Made by a program: the position numbers and the translations under genes. From positions 153,970 to 217,969 of the forward strand of contig VFZF01000003.1 in the NCBI GenBank assembly GCA_016871335.1: DNA of 64,000 bases. The letters are read 5' to 3'. Origin of the DNA: Acidimicrobiia bacterium (GTDB lineage Bacteria; Acidobacteriota; Vicinamibacteria; Vicinamibacterales; SCN-69-37). Under the pieces are notes generated by a model. It ran no database searches. It had not been told where the DNA came from and saw only the letters and a list, made by a program, of their open reading frames with translations. How positions within the stretch are numbered: position 1 is the first letter of the stretch; each line of letters opens with the position of its first letter. This document shows, piece by piece, positions 24,113 through 32,593 of this stretch.

Positions 24113-25443
24113 TGACAGGCCCGACAACCGACCAACGACTTCGTGTGATGGTGGCGATCGCCGCCGTGGTGCTGGGGACCGCCGTGGTCCTCGCCGCCAA
24201 TGTGTTGTCGCCGATGGTGCGCGGCGCACTGGGCATCGTGGTGTTCCTGCTGGTGGTCGCGTCGTTTTCCAGCAAATTGTCTGCGGTGAGCTGGCGGACG
24301 GTCGGATGGGGGCTCGCACTGCAGTGGGGGCTGGCGCTGTTCATTCTCAAGTTTGAAATCAACGGCTGGCGCCCGGGCTACGCCTTCTTCTCCTGGGTCT
24401 CCAGCGTCGTCAAGCAGTTCCTGGAGTTCACCACGTCCGGGGCCACGTTTGTGTTCGGCGGTCTGGCCGACCCGGTGGTGATGGAGAAAGTGTTTCCGGG
24501 CGGGTTCGTCTTCGCCTTTGTCGCCTTGCCGACGATCATCTTCGTGTCGTCGTTTTTCACCGTCCTCTACTACTTCGGCGTCCTGCAGTTCATTGTGCGC
24601 GTGATGGCGAAGGCGATGATGTATCTGATGCGGACGAGCGGCGCCGAAACGCTCGCCGCGTCGGCCAACGTCTTCATGGGACAGACCGAGGCGCCGATCA
24701 TCGTCAAGCCGTATGTGCCGAAGATGACGCAGTCGGAGCTGCTCGCCATGATGATCGGCGGCATGGCCACGATCTCCGGTGGCGTCATGGCGGTGTACAT
24801 CACGCTCGGCGCCGACCCGGTGGCGATTCTCACGACCAGCGTGATGGCCGCGCCGTGTGGTCTGTATCTCGCGAAGATCCTGATGCCGGAAACCGAAGTG
24901 CCGGACACGATGGGCGAGGTGCGCACGAAGGTCGAACGCACACACGCCAACGCGGTCGATGCCGCCGCAGCCGGTGCATCCGACGGGACGACGCTGGCCA
25001 TCAATGTGGCGGCGATGCTGATTGCGTTCCTCGCCTTCATCGCCCTGTTTGACTACATGCTCGGCGCCGTGCAGCCGGGCCTCACATTGGCCGCCGTCTT
25101 CGGCAAGGTGTTTGCGCCGGCGGCGATTCTGATGGGCGTGCCGATGGCCGACGTGCCGGCCATTGCCGATCTGCTGGGCACCAAACTCATGGCGAATGAG
25201 TTTGTGGCGTACGTCAAGCTGACCACGGAGTATCGCGACACCCTGAGTCCGCAGGGATACGTGCTCGCCACCTACGCGCTGACGGGGTTTGCGAATGTCG
25301 CCTCAATCGGCATCCAGCTTGGCGGCATCGGGGCCATGGCACCGGAACGTCGCGGCGACCTGGCCCGCCTCGGGGGGCTCGCGTTGCTGGGGGGATTTCT
25401 GGCGACCGTCATCAATGCGTCGATTGCGTCGATGCTTCTCTAG
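24112..25443 (+). CDS. nupC: concentrative nucleoside transporter (NupC/CNT family)
   Basis: An ion-coupled nucleoside importer of the inner membrane, 443 residues with many helices. Diagnostic CNT segments are FVFGGLADP, VLYYFGVLQFIVRVMAKAM, ETLAASANVFMGQTEAPIIV (nucleoside-binding EAPI motif) and GFANVASIGIQLGGIGAMAPERR. It is translationally coupled behind deoA and ahead of punA, so it probably imports the substrates of the enzymes encoded beside it. Confidence 0.93.
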   Translation: MTGPTTDQRLRVMVAIAAVVLGTAVVLAANVLSPMVRGALGIVVFLLVVASFSSKLSAVSWRTVGWGLALQWGLALFILKFEINGWRPGYAFFSWVSSVVKQFLEFTTSGATFVFGGLADPVVMEKVFPGGFVFAFVALPTIIFVSSFFTVLYYFGVLQFIVRVMAKAMMYLMRTSGAETLAASANVFMGQTEAPIIVKPYVPKMTQSELLAMMIGGMATISGGVMAVYITLGADPVAILTTSVMAAPCGLYLAKILMPETEVPDTMGEVRTKVERTHANAVDAAAAGASDGTTLAINVAAMLIAFLAFIALFDYMLGAVQPGLTLAAVFGKVFAPAAILMGVPMADVPAIADLLGTKLMANEFVAYVKLTTEYRDTLSPQGYVLATYALTGFANVASIGIQLGGIGAMAPERRGDLARLGGLALLGGFLATVINASIASMLL

Positions 25444-25455
25444 GAACCGTGACTG

Positions 25456-26274
25456 ATGTCGATGTTTGAACAGAGTGCTGAGGCTGCGGCGTTTCTGCGC
25501 GCCCGGCTGGGCGACGTGCCGGACGTCGCCGTGGTCCTCGGGTCAGGCCTGGGGGATTTTGCGACGGGACTGACCGATGCGGTGACCGTGCCGTACCAGG
25601 ACATTCCACACTGGCCGCGTGCCACGGTTGTGGGGCATGCCGGCACCGTGGTGGCCGGGTCCTCGAAGGGCCGCCGGGTGCTGGCGCTGGCGGGACGCGC
25701 GCACTATTACGAAGGGCATCCGTTGACCGTGGCCACGTTTGCGATGCGGGTGCTGGGACAACTGGGCGTGAAGCACGTCGTGCTGACCAACGCCGCAGGC
25801 GGGATCAACACGCGCTTCTCGACCGGCGCCCTGATGGTGATTGACGATCACATCAACGCCATGGGGATTAATCCGCTGATCGGCCCCAACGACGAACGGT
25901 TCGGTGCGCGGTTTCCCGACATGTCGGAGGTCTATTCGTCGCGGTTGCGTGCGCTCGCTGACACCACGGCCGCAGCGCTGGGACTGCCGCTTGAGCACGG
26001 CGTGTATGTCGCGGTGTGCGGGCCGAGTTATGAAACCCCTGCCGAGATCAGGGCGTTTCGCACGCTCGGCGCCGATGCGGTCGGCATGTCCACCGTGCCG
26101 GAGGCGATCGTGGCCAGGCACCAGGGCATGGAGGTGCTGGGCATTTCGTGCATCACGAACCCGGCCGCCGGCGTGTTGCCGCAGCCGCTGGTGCACGACG
26201 AAGTCATGGAGACCGCGCGACGCGTGCGCGGAGCGTTCATCGGACTGCTGGAGGGCATCCTTGAGCGGCTCTGA
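25456..26274 (+). CDS. punA: purine-nucleoside phosphorylase, trimeric (inosine/guanosine) type
   Basis: Cleaves inosine and guanosine to base plus ribose 1-phosphate. Family motifs: VVLGSGLGDFA, a phosphate-binding GHAGTVVAG, the RAHYYEG loop, VLTNAAGGIN, the base-binding CGPSYETPAEI and VGMSTVPEAIVARH. At 272 residues it is the low-molecular-mass trimeric PNP, not the hexameric DeoD type. AGGAACC lies shortly upstream. The 3' end overlaps cdd by 14 bases. Confidence 0.93.
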   Translation: MSMFEQSAEAAAFLRARLGDVPDVAVVLGSGLGDFATGLTDAVTVPYQDIPHWPRATVVGHAGTVVAGSSKGRRVLALAGRAHYYEGHPLTVATFAMRVLGQLGVKHVVLTNAAGGINTRFSTGALMVIDDHINAMGINPLIGPNDERFGARFPDMSEVYSSRLRALADTTAAALGLPLEHGVYVAVCGPSYETPAEIRAFRTLGADAVGMSTVPEAIVARHQGMEVLGISCITNPAAGVLPQPLVHDEVMETARRVRGAFIGLLEGILERL

Positions 26275-26662
26275 GTCCCTCGAGGCTCTGGTCGCCGCCG
26301 CGCGACAGGCGCGCGACCGCGCCATTGCCCCGTATTCGCACTTCCTGGTCGGGGCGGCGCTCGAGACGGCCGACGGCCACATCATCTCCGGCTGCAACAT
26401 CGAAAACGCCTCCTATGGTCTGACGACGTGTGCGGAGCGGGTCGCGTTGCTGAAGGCGTTGTCCGACGGGCATCGCGCGTTCACCCGGATCGCCGTGGTC
26501 GCCGACACCGCTGCGCCGACCCCGCCCTGCGGACCCTGCCGGCAGCTGCTCTGGGAGTACTGCGGCGACATCCCGGTCATCATGGCCAACCTCACCACCG
26601 TGACCTCCACAACACCACTGGCGGCATTGTTCCCGATGCCGTTTGACCGTCACTCGCTCTGA
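26261..26662 (+). CDS. cdd: cytidine deaminase
   Basis: Deaminates cytidine and deoxycytidine to uridine and deoxyuridine, feeding DeoA. The 133-residue homotetrameric form has the catalytic CAER motif (Cys and Glu in TTCAERVALLKA) and the zinc cysteines in PPCGPCRQLLWEY. N-terminal YSHFLVGAALET and GCNIENASYG are the substrate-binding segments. TTG 26261 is taken as the start because GGAGGG lies about six bases upstream and the family N-terminus begins here. It overlaps the punA end and touches mtnA by TGATG. Confidence 0.92.
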   Translation: MSGSESLEALVAAARQARDRAIAPYSHFLVGAALETADGHIISGCNIENASYGLTTCAERVALLKALSDGHRAFTRIAVVADTAAPTPPCGPCRQLLWEYCGDIPVIMANLTTVTSTTPLAALFPMPFDRHSL

Positions 26663-27693
26663 TGCTGCCGACGATCGCCTGGGACCTCGACGACATTGTC
26701 ATGATCGACCAGCGCAAGCTGCCGGCGCAGGAGATCTACGTCCGCTGCCGGACCGCGAAGGACGTCGCCAAAGCGATCACGACCATGGTGATCCGCGGAG
26801 CGCCGGCGATCGGTGTCGCCGCGGCGATGGGGATCGCCGCCGGCATGAAGCGCAGCAAGGCGACCGGCACCCGGCAATTCACCGTCGAGTTCAACCAGAC
26901 GTGCGACCTGCTGGCGGCGACACGCCCGACCGCCGTGAATCTGTTCTGGGCGACTGCCCGCATGAAGCAGGCCTTCGGCGTGGGGGCGCTGGCAGGGGAG
27001 TCGCCCGCGGAACTCGCGGACCGGTTGCGTCGGGAAGCCGACGCGATTCACGATGAGGATGTGTCGTCCTGCCGCGCGATCGGCGACGCCGGTGCCGGCG
27101 TGGTGCCGCAGGGCGCGCGTATCCTCACGCATTGCAATGCGGGAGCGCTGGCGACGGCTGGTTACGGCACCGCCCTGGGCGTGATTCGATCGGCCGCGGC
27201 GCAGGGCAAAGTGGCGCAGGTGTTTGCCGACGAGACGCGCCCGTTCCTGCAGGGCGCGCGTCTCACCGCGTGGGAATTGACCAGGGAGGGGATCCCCACC
27301 ACCGTGATCACCGATTCGATGGCGGGACTGCTGCTGCGCGACCATCGAGTTGATCTCGTCATCGTCGGAGCGGATCGCATCGCGGCGAACGGTGATGTGG
27401 CGAACAAGGTGGGGACGTATACCCTCGCGATGATGGCGCACGCGCATGGCGTGCCGGTGTATGTGGCCGCCCCGCGATCGACCATCGATCTCAGTACGCC
27501 TGATGGCGCCGGGATCCCGATCGAGGAACGCAGCGCCAAAGAGATCACTCATGTTGGCGGCGCCCAGGTGGTGCCTGATGGCGCGAGTGTCTGGAATCCG
27601 GCGTTTGACGTGACGCCCCACCGGTTGATTGCGGGGATCGTCACTGAACGGGGCATTGCGCGCGCCCCGTACGACGCGAGCCTGCGCCCATGA
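26662..27693 (+). CDS. mtnA: methylthioribose-1-phosphate isomerase
   Basis: Aldose-ketose isomerase of the methionine salvage pathway, converting methylthioribose 1-phosphate to methylthioribulose 1-phosphate. It is an eIF2B-related fold. RGAPAIGVAAAMG, the catalytic Cys in THCNAGALAT, and Asp in VGADRIAANGDVANKVGTY are present. At 343 residues it has normal length. The substrate is a pentose 1-phosphate, as are the products of DeoA and PunA, which fits its place in the nucleoside operon. No other mtn gene is nearby, so an alternative ribose-1-phosphate isomerase role is possible. Confidence 0.92.
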   Translation: MLPTIAWDLDDIVMIDQRKLPAQEIYVRCRTAKDVAKAITTMVIRGAPAIGVAAAMGIAAGMKRSKATGTRQFTVEFNQTCDLLAATRPTAVNLFWATARMKQAFGVGALAGESPAELADRLRREADAIHDEDVSSCRAIGDAGAGVVPQGARILTHCNAGALATAGYGTALGVIRSAAAQGKVAQVFADETRPFLQGARLTAWELTREGIPTTVITDSMAGLLLRDHRVDLVIVGADRIAANGDVANKVGTYTLAMMAHAHGVPVYVAAPRSTIDLSTPDGAGIPIEERSAKEITHVGGAQVVPDGASVWNPAFDVTPHRLIAGIVTERGIARAPYDASLRP

Positions 27694-28745
27694 AGATCCT
27701 CGGGATTGAAACCTCGTGTGACGAAACGGCGGCGGCCGTGGTGGCCACCACCGGCGATGCGGCGAAGCCGTGGGCGGTGCGCTCGAACATCATTGCGTCG
27801 CAGACGGCCATTCATCGCGAGTGGGGCGGCGTGGTGCCCGAACTGGCGTCACGCCAGCACCTGCGCGACATCTGCGGCGTCGTCGACCGCGCCCTGGAGG
27901 CCGCCGAATGCGGATGGTCGGATATTGATGCGTTGGCCGTGACACAGGGGCCGGGGCTGGTGGGCGCATTGCTCGTCGGGGTGTCCTATGCGAAGGCGGC
28001 CGCACTTTCGCTGGCGAAGCCGATCGTGCCGGTGCATCACTTGGCCGGGCACATCGAGTCCATCTGGCTCGAACACGGCCCGATTCCGCTCCCAGCCGTC
28101 GTGCTCGTCGTCTCCGGCGGCCACACAAGTCTCTATGAAGTCCCGGCCCTCGGTGTCTACCGGCTCGTGGGCCGGACACGCGACGATGCGGCGGGAGAAG
28201 CGTTTGACAAGGTGGCGCGCCTGCTCGGCCTCGGGTATCCCGGAGGTCCGGTCGTCGATCGGCGTGCGAAGCTCGGCAACGATCAGGCGGTGGCGCTGCC
28301 GCGCCCGCGATTCACCGGCCCGTCGCGATCCAAGCCGCATCTGGAAGGGATGACCGAGTTCAGTTTTTCAGGACTCAAGAGTGCCGCCGTGCGCCTGCTG
28401 CAGCAGCGGCAGGATGCGGGTCCGATGACCGACGAGGAGGTCAACGACTTCTGCGCGAGTTTTCAGCGCATTGTGGTCGAGACCCTGGTGGATCGCACGT
28501 TTGCGGCCGCCGCGGCGCTGGGCGCGCGCAGTGTGGGGATTGCCGGTGGCGTGTCGGCGAACAGTCGACTGCGTGCCGACGCGCTCACGCGTGGTGTGGC
28601 CGAGGGGCTTCCGGTGTTTGTGCCGCCGCTGTCGCTCTCGACCGACAATGCGGCGATGATTGCCGCCGCCGGGCTGCGCCGCCTTGAAGGCGGGGCAAAG
28701 TCGGCGCTCAACTTCAACGCCGACCCCGCCTTGCCGATGCCGTGA
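27690..28745 (+). CDS. tsaD: tRNA N6-adenosine threonylcarbamoyltransferase
   Basis: Universal enzyme that transfers threonylcarbamoyl to A37 of ANN-decoding tRNAs, with TsaB and TsaE. The ASKHA signatures are present: ILGIETSCDETAAAVV at the N-terminus, metal-binding HHLAGHIES, VSGGHTSLYEV, DDAAGEAFDKVARLLGLGYPGGP and GIAGGVSANSRLR. At 351 residues it has normal length. It overlaps mtnA by ATGA, so an essential housekeeping gene is translated at the end of a salvage operon. Confidence 0.97.
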   Translation: MKILGIETSCDETAAAVVATTGDAAKPWAVRSNIIASQTAIHREWGGVVPELASRQHLRDICGVVDRALEAAECGWSDIDALAVTQGPGLVGALLVGVSYAKAAALSLAKPIVPVHHLAGHIESIWLEHGPIPLPAVVLVVSGGHTSLYEVPALGVYRLVGRTRDDAAGEAFDKVARLLGLGYPGGPVVDRRAKLGNDQAVALPRPRFTGPSRSKPHLEGMTEFSFSGLKSAAVRLLQQRQDAGPMTDEEVNDFCASFQRIVVETLVDRTFAAAAALGARSVGIAGGVSANSRLRADALTRGVAEGLPVFVPPLSLSTDNAAMIAAAGLRRLEGGAKSALNFNADPALPMP

Positions 28746-28855
28746 ACAGGAGGCACCGAGAAGAGCGGTTCTACAGGGAGACGCGGAGGATTTTCTTTTC
28801 TGGGGCGGGACAATAAGAACCTCCGTGCCTCCCGGTGAACTTTGCCGCAGTCTGC

Positions 28856-29650
28856 TTAACGAGTCCGCGTGGCGGTGAAGTCGACACCGGACAGGGTGGT
28901 GCCGTCGGGGCTGAGCGCGCCGGAATAGGTGCGCGACCCGACAAACAACGTGACGGACGTGCCCCGCACGCGGCCTGTGACCGGCGTTGGTCCCATGGTG
29001 CCCGAGAGCATTTGAAATTGTTGCGTCAACGTCACGGTGGTGCCGTGCAGATTCCAGGCGCCGTCCACGCGGGCCGGCACAATCCAGAGATGGCCCACGC
29101 ACCATGACGCGCAGTCCGTCGTCACTCGCTGCGTCTCGTCCGGCTCCCACGCGGGCTCTTCGTGGCCGAATTCGTCGCCACCAATCTCAAACGTGTTGGA
29201 GACGACCCGCGTGCCCGGCCGCATGGCCAGAATCTGCGGCCGGATCTTCAGCATCAGGTCCGGCAGCATGAAGAGGGTGAGGACCGTCGCCTGCGAAAAG
29301 TCCGTCTTGAAGATGTCGGCTTCGCGAAATTGCGCACGGCGGCTGACGCCGGCCTGTCTGGCGCGTTCGCGGGACAGCCGGACGAGGTCGCCGTTGTATT
29401 CGATGCCGAGGGCGCGAGCGCCACGCCGCGCGGCGGCGATGATGAACCGGCCGTCACCGGAGCCCAGGTCGATCACGTAGTCGGTGGCGGTGACGTTCGC
29501 CAGGTTGAGCATCATCTCGACGGTGTCTTCCGGCGTGGGCACCCAGACCATGTCCTTGCCGGGCTGGCCCGAGGTGGGGGTGTAGTCGACGTAGCGGCCG
29601 CAGGCGGCGGTCGCGATCAGGGCGACGACCACCAGTGGGATTCTGCGCAT
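28856..29650 (-). CDS. exported or lipoprotein SAM-dependent methyltransferase-like protein
   Basis: Residues 1-18 form a signal peptide (MRRIPLVVVALIATAACG) with a lipobox-like TAAC. Next comes a class I methyltransferase fold: motif I is VIDLGSGDGRFIIAAA, the acidic end of strand 2 is GIEYN, and READIFKTDFSQATVLTLFML is motif IV-like. The C-terminal 80 residues are a small beta domain (WNLHGTTVTLTQQF, VRGTSVTLFVGSRTYSGAL). A periplasmic methyltransferase would lack SAM in the usual view, so either the signal is not used or the fold has another role. TACTAT lies six bases before the ATG. Confidence 0.75.
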   Translation of the reverse strand: MRRIPLVVVALIATAACGRYVDYTPTSGQPGKDMVWVPTPEDTVEMMLNLANVTATDYVIDLGSGDGRFIIAAARRGARALGIEYNGDLVRLSRERARQAGVSRRAQFREADIFKTDFSQATVLTLFMLPDLMLKIRPQILAMRPGTRVVSNTFEIGGDEFGHEEPAWEPDETQRVTTDCASWCVGHLWIVPARVDGAWNLHGTTVTLTQQFQMLSGTMGPTPVTGRVRGTSVTLFVGSRTYSGALSPDGTTLSGVDFTATRTR

Positions 29651-29656
29651 GCCGGG

Positions 29657-29662
29657 ATAGTA
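29657..29662 (-). promoter_or_regulatory. candidate -10 box (TACTAT) of the methyltransferase-like gene
   Basis: TACTAT on the minus strand lies six bases before ATG 29650, with only CCCGGC between: leaderless geometry. It sits just downstream of the csp terminator. Confidence 0.5.
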
Positions 29663-29679
29663 GCGGAATCCGGCCGTAC

Positions 29680-29719
29680 AAAAAGAAACCGGCTCCCAGG
29701 CGTGAGCCCGGGAGCCGGT
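29680..29719 (-). terminator. rho-independent terminator of the cold-shock gene
   Basis: The 10-bp stem ACCGGCTCCC / GGGAGCCGGT with a 12-base loop is followed on the minus strand by TTTCTTTTT. It lies 18 bases past the csp stop. Confidence 0.88.
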
Positions 29720-29737
29720 TGTGTAAACCGCGCAATC

Positions 29738-29944
29738 TTACGCGAGGCGAACGTTCTCGGCGCGCGGACCCTTGGGGCCCTGGCCGGTGTTGAACGTCAC
29801 GGCCTGGCCTTCGCGCAGCTGATCGAACTGCGCGTCGACGACCGCCGACTGGTGGAAGAAGTACTCGTTGCCATCGGTCGCCGCAACGAAACCGAAACCC
29901 TTGTCGCTTACCAAACGCTTGATCGTGCCTGTCATGTTAGTCAT
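29738..29944 (-). CDS. cold-shock domain protein (CspA family)
   Basis: A single-stranded nucleic-acid-binding OB-fold protein of 65-68 residues. RNP1 is KGFGFVAA and RNP2 is EYFFHQSAV. GTIKRLVSD opens the fold and GPKGPRAENVRL closes it. Two in-frame ATGs are possible, at 29944 and 29935; neither has a strong Shine-Dalgarno. A TATGAT box at 30120-30125 (minus) would give a leader of about 170 bases with a CGCCCG/CGGGCG hairpin at 30039-30053, like the long structured leaders of cold-inducible csp mRNAs. The gene has its own terminator. Confidence 0.93.
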   Translation of the reverse strand: MTNMTGTIKRLVSDKGFGFVAATDGNEYFFHQSAVVDAQFDQLREGQAVTFNTGQGPKGPRAENVRLA

Positions 29945-30119
29945 ATGTGTTCTCGAAATACTCACGTGCTGAAAATCGCCATCGAACGCGGCTGAAACAA
30001 CTTCAACGGCGTGCGAATCGTGGGCACTGTCATTGAAACGCCCGAAACGGGCGGCCGACGAGGGCATGGCGAACACCCTCTCCGTGAGAACTGAGGTATT
30101 CAGCTCGGCGGGATTGTCC

Positions 30120-30125
30120 ATCATA
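30120..30125 (-). promoter_or_regulatory. candidate -10 box (TATGAT) of csp with a long leader
   Basis: TATGAT on the minus strand lies about 175 bases before the csp start. The stretch 29945-30119 holds no convincing gene, although a frame stays open, and contains one short hairpin. It is interpreted as 5' leader. Confidence 0.4.
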
Positions 30126-30189
30126 GCACACTTCGGATTGAGGGCATAATTGAGGCCTTCGCGGGGGCATGGGTGGTGTGGGGGAACAC

Positions 30190-31023
30190 ATGGTCAGAAG
30201 AGTGATTGCCGGTGTTGTGGTGTTGGTGGCTGTGGTGTCCGCACCGTTGTCGGCCGAATTGCGGTTTACCTCGAAGATCACGGCCCGTGCCGTGACGGGA
30301 GCCCCGGCACCGGCCGGCCTGATGGCCGGGATGGGCGATGTGGTCGGGCAGATGATCAACGAGCAGTTCGGCGGCCCGGACGGGGTGGAGACCATCACGA
30401 CGGTGCATACCGATGGCCGGATGCGCGTGGACTATACGAAGGCGTTCAGCGGACTGCCGGCCGGATCGGTGGTGCTGACGCGCGCCGATGGCACGTCGGT
30501 GGGGTATGACCCGGCGGCCAAGACCTGGTGGAAGATGCCGGATCCCTCGGACGATCCGGAGGTGGCCGCCATGATGGCCCAGATGACGCCCGAGATTTCC
30601 TCGAAACGGACCGGCGAATTCGCCACCGTCACCGGTCTCCGCGCCGAGCGCGTGACCGTGCGCATGCGGATTCCGATCCCCCTCCCCGAGGGCGTGGACC
30701 TGAGTCAGGTGCCTCCCGAGCTGCTCGCGATGATTCCGAGGGAACTGGTGATCGAAGGGGACAACTGGGTGGCTGCGGAGTTCGCCAAATACATGAAGGG
30801 CGGCATGGCGGCGCTGAGCTCAGGGCCGATGGCGCAGATGGGGTTCGACAAGCTGGCGGAGAGCCTCGATGGCTTTCCCGTGCGGTCCGTGATGCGGACC
30901 TCCGTGCCGGCGGCGATCGAAATCGAAACGCTGGTGACCAGGGTCGCCGAAGAAACCGTGCCCGCCACCGTGTTTGACCTGCCGGCCGGGTTGCGCGAGA
31001 TCCCCTTTCCCGGAGGCCTCTGA
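30190..31023 (+). CDS. exported protein of unknown function
   Basis: A 277-residue protein with a signal peptide (VIAGVVVLVAVVSAPLSA). The mature part resembles DUF4412-like exported proteins: VDYTKAFSGLPAGSVVLTRADG, a TWWKMP segment and Pro/Met-rich linkers, but I cannot assign a family firmly. No catalytic motif is seen. I chose ATG 30190 (GGGGGAA just upstream) over ATG 30169. It is followed after three bases by the HD-domain gene, so the two form an operon. Confidence 0.65.
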   Translation: MVRRVIAGVVVLVAVVSAPLSAELRFTSKITARAVTGAPAPAGLMAGMGDVVGQMINEQFGGPDGVETITTVHTDGRMRVDYTKAFSGLPAGSVVLTRADGTSVGYDPAAKTWWKMPDPSDDPEVAAMMAQMTPEISSKRTGEFATVTGLRAERVTVRMRIPIPLPEGVDLSQVPPELLAMIPRELVIEGDNWVAAEFAKYMKGGMAALSSGPMAQMGFDKLAESLDGFPVRSVMRTSVPAAIEIETLVTRVAEETVPATVFDLPAGLREIPFPGGL

Positions 31024-31026
31024 CCG

Positions 31027-31599
31027 ATGAGCGATCTGTCGCGGGCCCGAGCCTGGGCGCTGGTCACCGAACACGTGCAGAGCGAGAGCCTGCGCAAACA
31101 TCTGCTCGCGGTGGAAGCGGCGGTGCGCGGGTACGCCCGGCGCGCGGGGGAAGACGAGGAGGTGTGGGGATTTGTCGCCCTGGTCCACGACTTTGATTAC
31201 GAGAAGTACCCCGACCGGGAGAACCATCCGTACCGCGGGGTCGAGATCCTGCACAGCCTGGGATATCCCGAGTGGGTGACCCGCGCCATCCTCTCGCATG
31301 CGGACTACAGCGGAGTGCCCCGCGAGACCCTGCTCGAAAAGACCTTGTTTGCGTGTGACGAAATGGCGGGCTTCATCACGGCGGCGGCGCTCGTCCGGCC
31401 ATCAAAGAGCGTGATGGACCTTGAGGCGTCCTCCGTCATCAAGCGGATGAAGGACAAGGCCTTTGCCCGGGCGGTACCGCGTGAGGACCTGCACCAGGGG
31501 GCGGAGGAGATCGGTCTGCCGCTCGCGGAGCACATCACACATGTGATCGGATTCCTGCGCCTCGAGGCCGACGCGCTTGGACTTCGTGGTACGTCGTAA
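31027..31599 (+). CDS. HD-domain phosphohydrolase
   Basis: A 190-residue HD-superfamily protein. Metal ligands are the His of LRKHLLAVE, the HD pair in LVHDFDYEKYP and the His of AILSHADYSG, followed by the distal Asp in ACDEMAGF. It resembles HDIG/YedJ-like stand-alone hydrolases whose substrates (nucleotides or metabolite phosphates) are mostly unknown. No signal peptide is seen, so it is cytoplasmic. The start three bases after the upstream stop indicates co-translation. Confidence 0.83.
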   Translation: MSDLSRARAWALVTEHVQSESLRKHLLAVEAAVRGYARRAGEDEEVWGFVALVHDFDYEKYPDRENHPYRGVEILHSLGYPEWVTRAILSHADYSGVPRETLLEKTLFACDEMAGFITAAALVRPSKSVMDLEASSVIKRMKDKAFARAVPREDLHQGAEEIGLPLAEHITHVIGFLRLEADALGLRGTS

Positions 31600-31635
31600 T
31601 TTCGAGGAGGACGAACTCCGGGTCGCACCTGTGCG

Positions 31636-31641
31636 TATACG
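31636..31641 (+). promoter_or_regulatory. candidate -10 box (TATACG) of the ABC exporter operon
   Basis: TATACG (or overlapping TACGCT) lies about 8-10 bases before ATG 31652 with no Shine-Dalgarno between. Confidence 0.4.
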
Positions 31642-31651
31642 CTACTGACTT

Positions 31652-32593
31652 ATGGCGGACACATCCCCCGCGGTTGTCCTCGATCGTGTGAGCGTCATCT
31701 ACGGCAGGAACCGCGCGTTGCGTGACGTGAGCGCGGTCTTCCCCCCTGGGGCGGTCGGGCTGCTCGGGCCCAACGGCGCCGGCAAAAGCACCATGCTCAA
31801 GTCGCTGCTGGGGTTCATCCCCCCTTCCGGCGGACGGCTCGAGGTGCTGGGCATGAATGTGGCGGACAGGCCGCTGGAGGTCCGGGCGCGCATCGGCTAC
31901 ATGCCCGAGACCGACGGACACATCCCCGGCATGAACGCGGTGACCTTCGTGGCCTACTGCGGACAACTGGCCGGTCTGCCCAAGGCTGACGCCATGCAGC
32001 GCGCCCACGAGGTGCTGTTTTACGTGGGACTGGGTGAGGCCCGGTACCGCAACGTCGAGACCTACTCAACGGGCATGAAGCAGCGCATCAAACTCGCCCA
32101 GGCGCTCGTGCACGACCCCGATCTGGTGTTCCTCGATGAACCCACCAACGGCATGGACCCGAAGGGGCGCGAGGAGATGCTCACGCTCATTCGTGACATC
32201 GCGCACAACAAGGGCATCAACCTCATCCTGTCGTCCCACCTGCTTCCCGATGTCGAATATGTGTGCGATCACGTGGTCGTGCTCGACAAGGGCACGGTCG
32301 CCACACACGGCACCATCGAGGATCTGAAGGGGCCGAGCGGGCGCGTTTATGAAGTGCGCGTCAAGGGCGAGCTGGCCCCGTTCATCGCGGCGCTGGAAGG
32401 CGCCGGGATGGAGTGCCAGGAGACCGACGAAGACATCATGCGCGTGTTTGTGCGCGGGGCCGTGCACGCCGCCGGCGAAGACCAGCGGAAGATCTGCAGC
32501 ATCGCCGGTCAGTCTCACGTGCAGGTGCGGCATCTGAAGGCGAGCCTGCCGACACTCGAAGACGTGTTTGCGCGCGCGATAGGTGAAGTATGA
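31652..32593 (+). CDS. ABC exporter ATP-binding protein (first module)
   Basis: ATPase subunit of an ABC-2-type exporter, 313 residues. Walker A is GPNGAGKSTM, the signature is the variant YSTGMKQRIKLAQAL, Walker B is LVFLDEPTNGMD, and the switch His is in SSHLLPD. The C-terminal 90 residues (VYEVRVKGELAPFIAALEGAGM) match the extension common in drug/Na+-type exporters. It overlaps the permease gene by ATGA. Cargo is not indicated by the sequence. Confidence 0.93.
   Translation: MADTSPAVVLDRVSVIYGRNRALRDVSAVFPPGAVGLLGPNGAGKSTMLKSLLGFIPPSGGRLEVLGMNVADRPLEVRARIGYMPETDGHIPGMNAVTFVAYCGQLAGLPKADAMQRAHEVLFYVGLGEARYRNVETYSTGMKQRIKLAQALVHDPDLVFLDEPTNGMDPKGREEMLTLIRDIAHNKGINLILSSHLLPDVEYVCDHVVVLDKGTVATHGTIEDLKGPSGRVYEVRVKGELAPFIAALEGAGMECQETDEDIMRVFVRGAVHAAGEDQRKICSIAGQSHVQVRHLKASLPTLEDVFARAIGEV

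Noticed and set aside
25904..26260. N-terminal extension of cytidine deaminase overlapping punA
   Set aside because: The frame upstream of 26261 is inside punA, is Arg-rich, and lies outside the normal Cdd domain. The TTG at 26261 has a GGAGGG before it.
28746..28855. Possible terminator or repeat after tsaD
   Set aside because: GGAGGCACCGAG and CTCCGTGCCTCC are an imperfect inverted repeat 60 bases apart, with no T-run and no second copy in the window. It is too weak to call.
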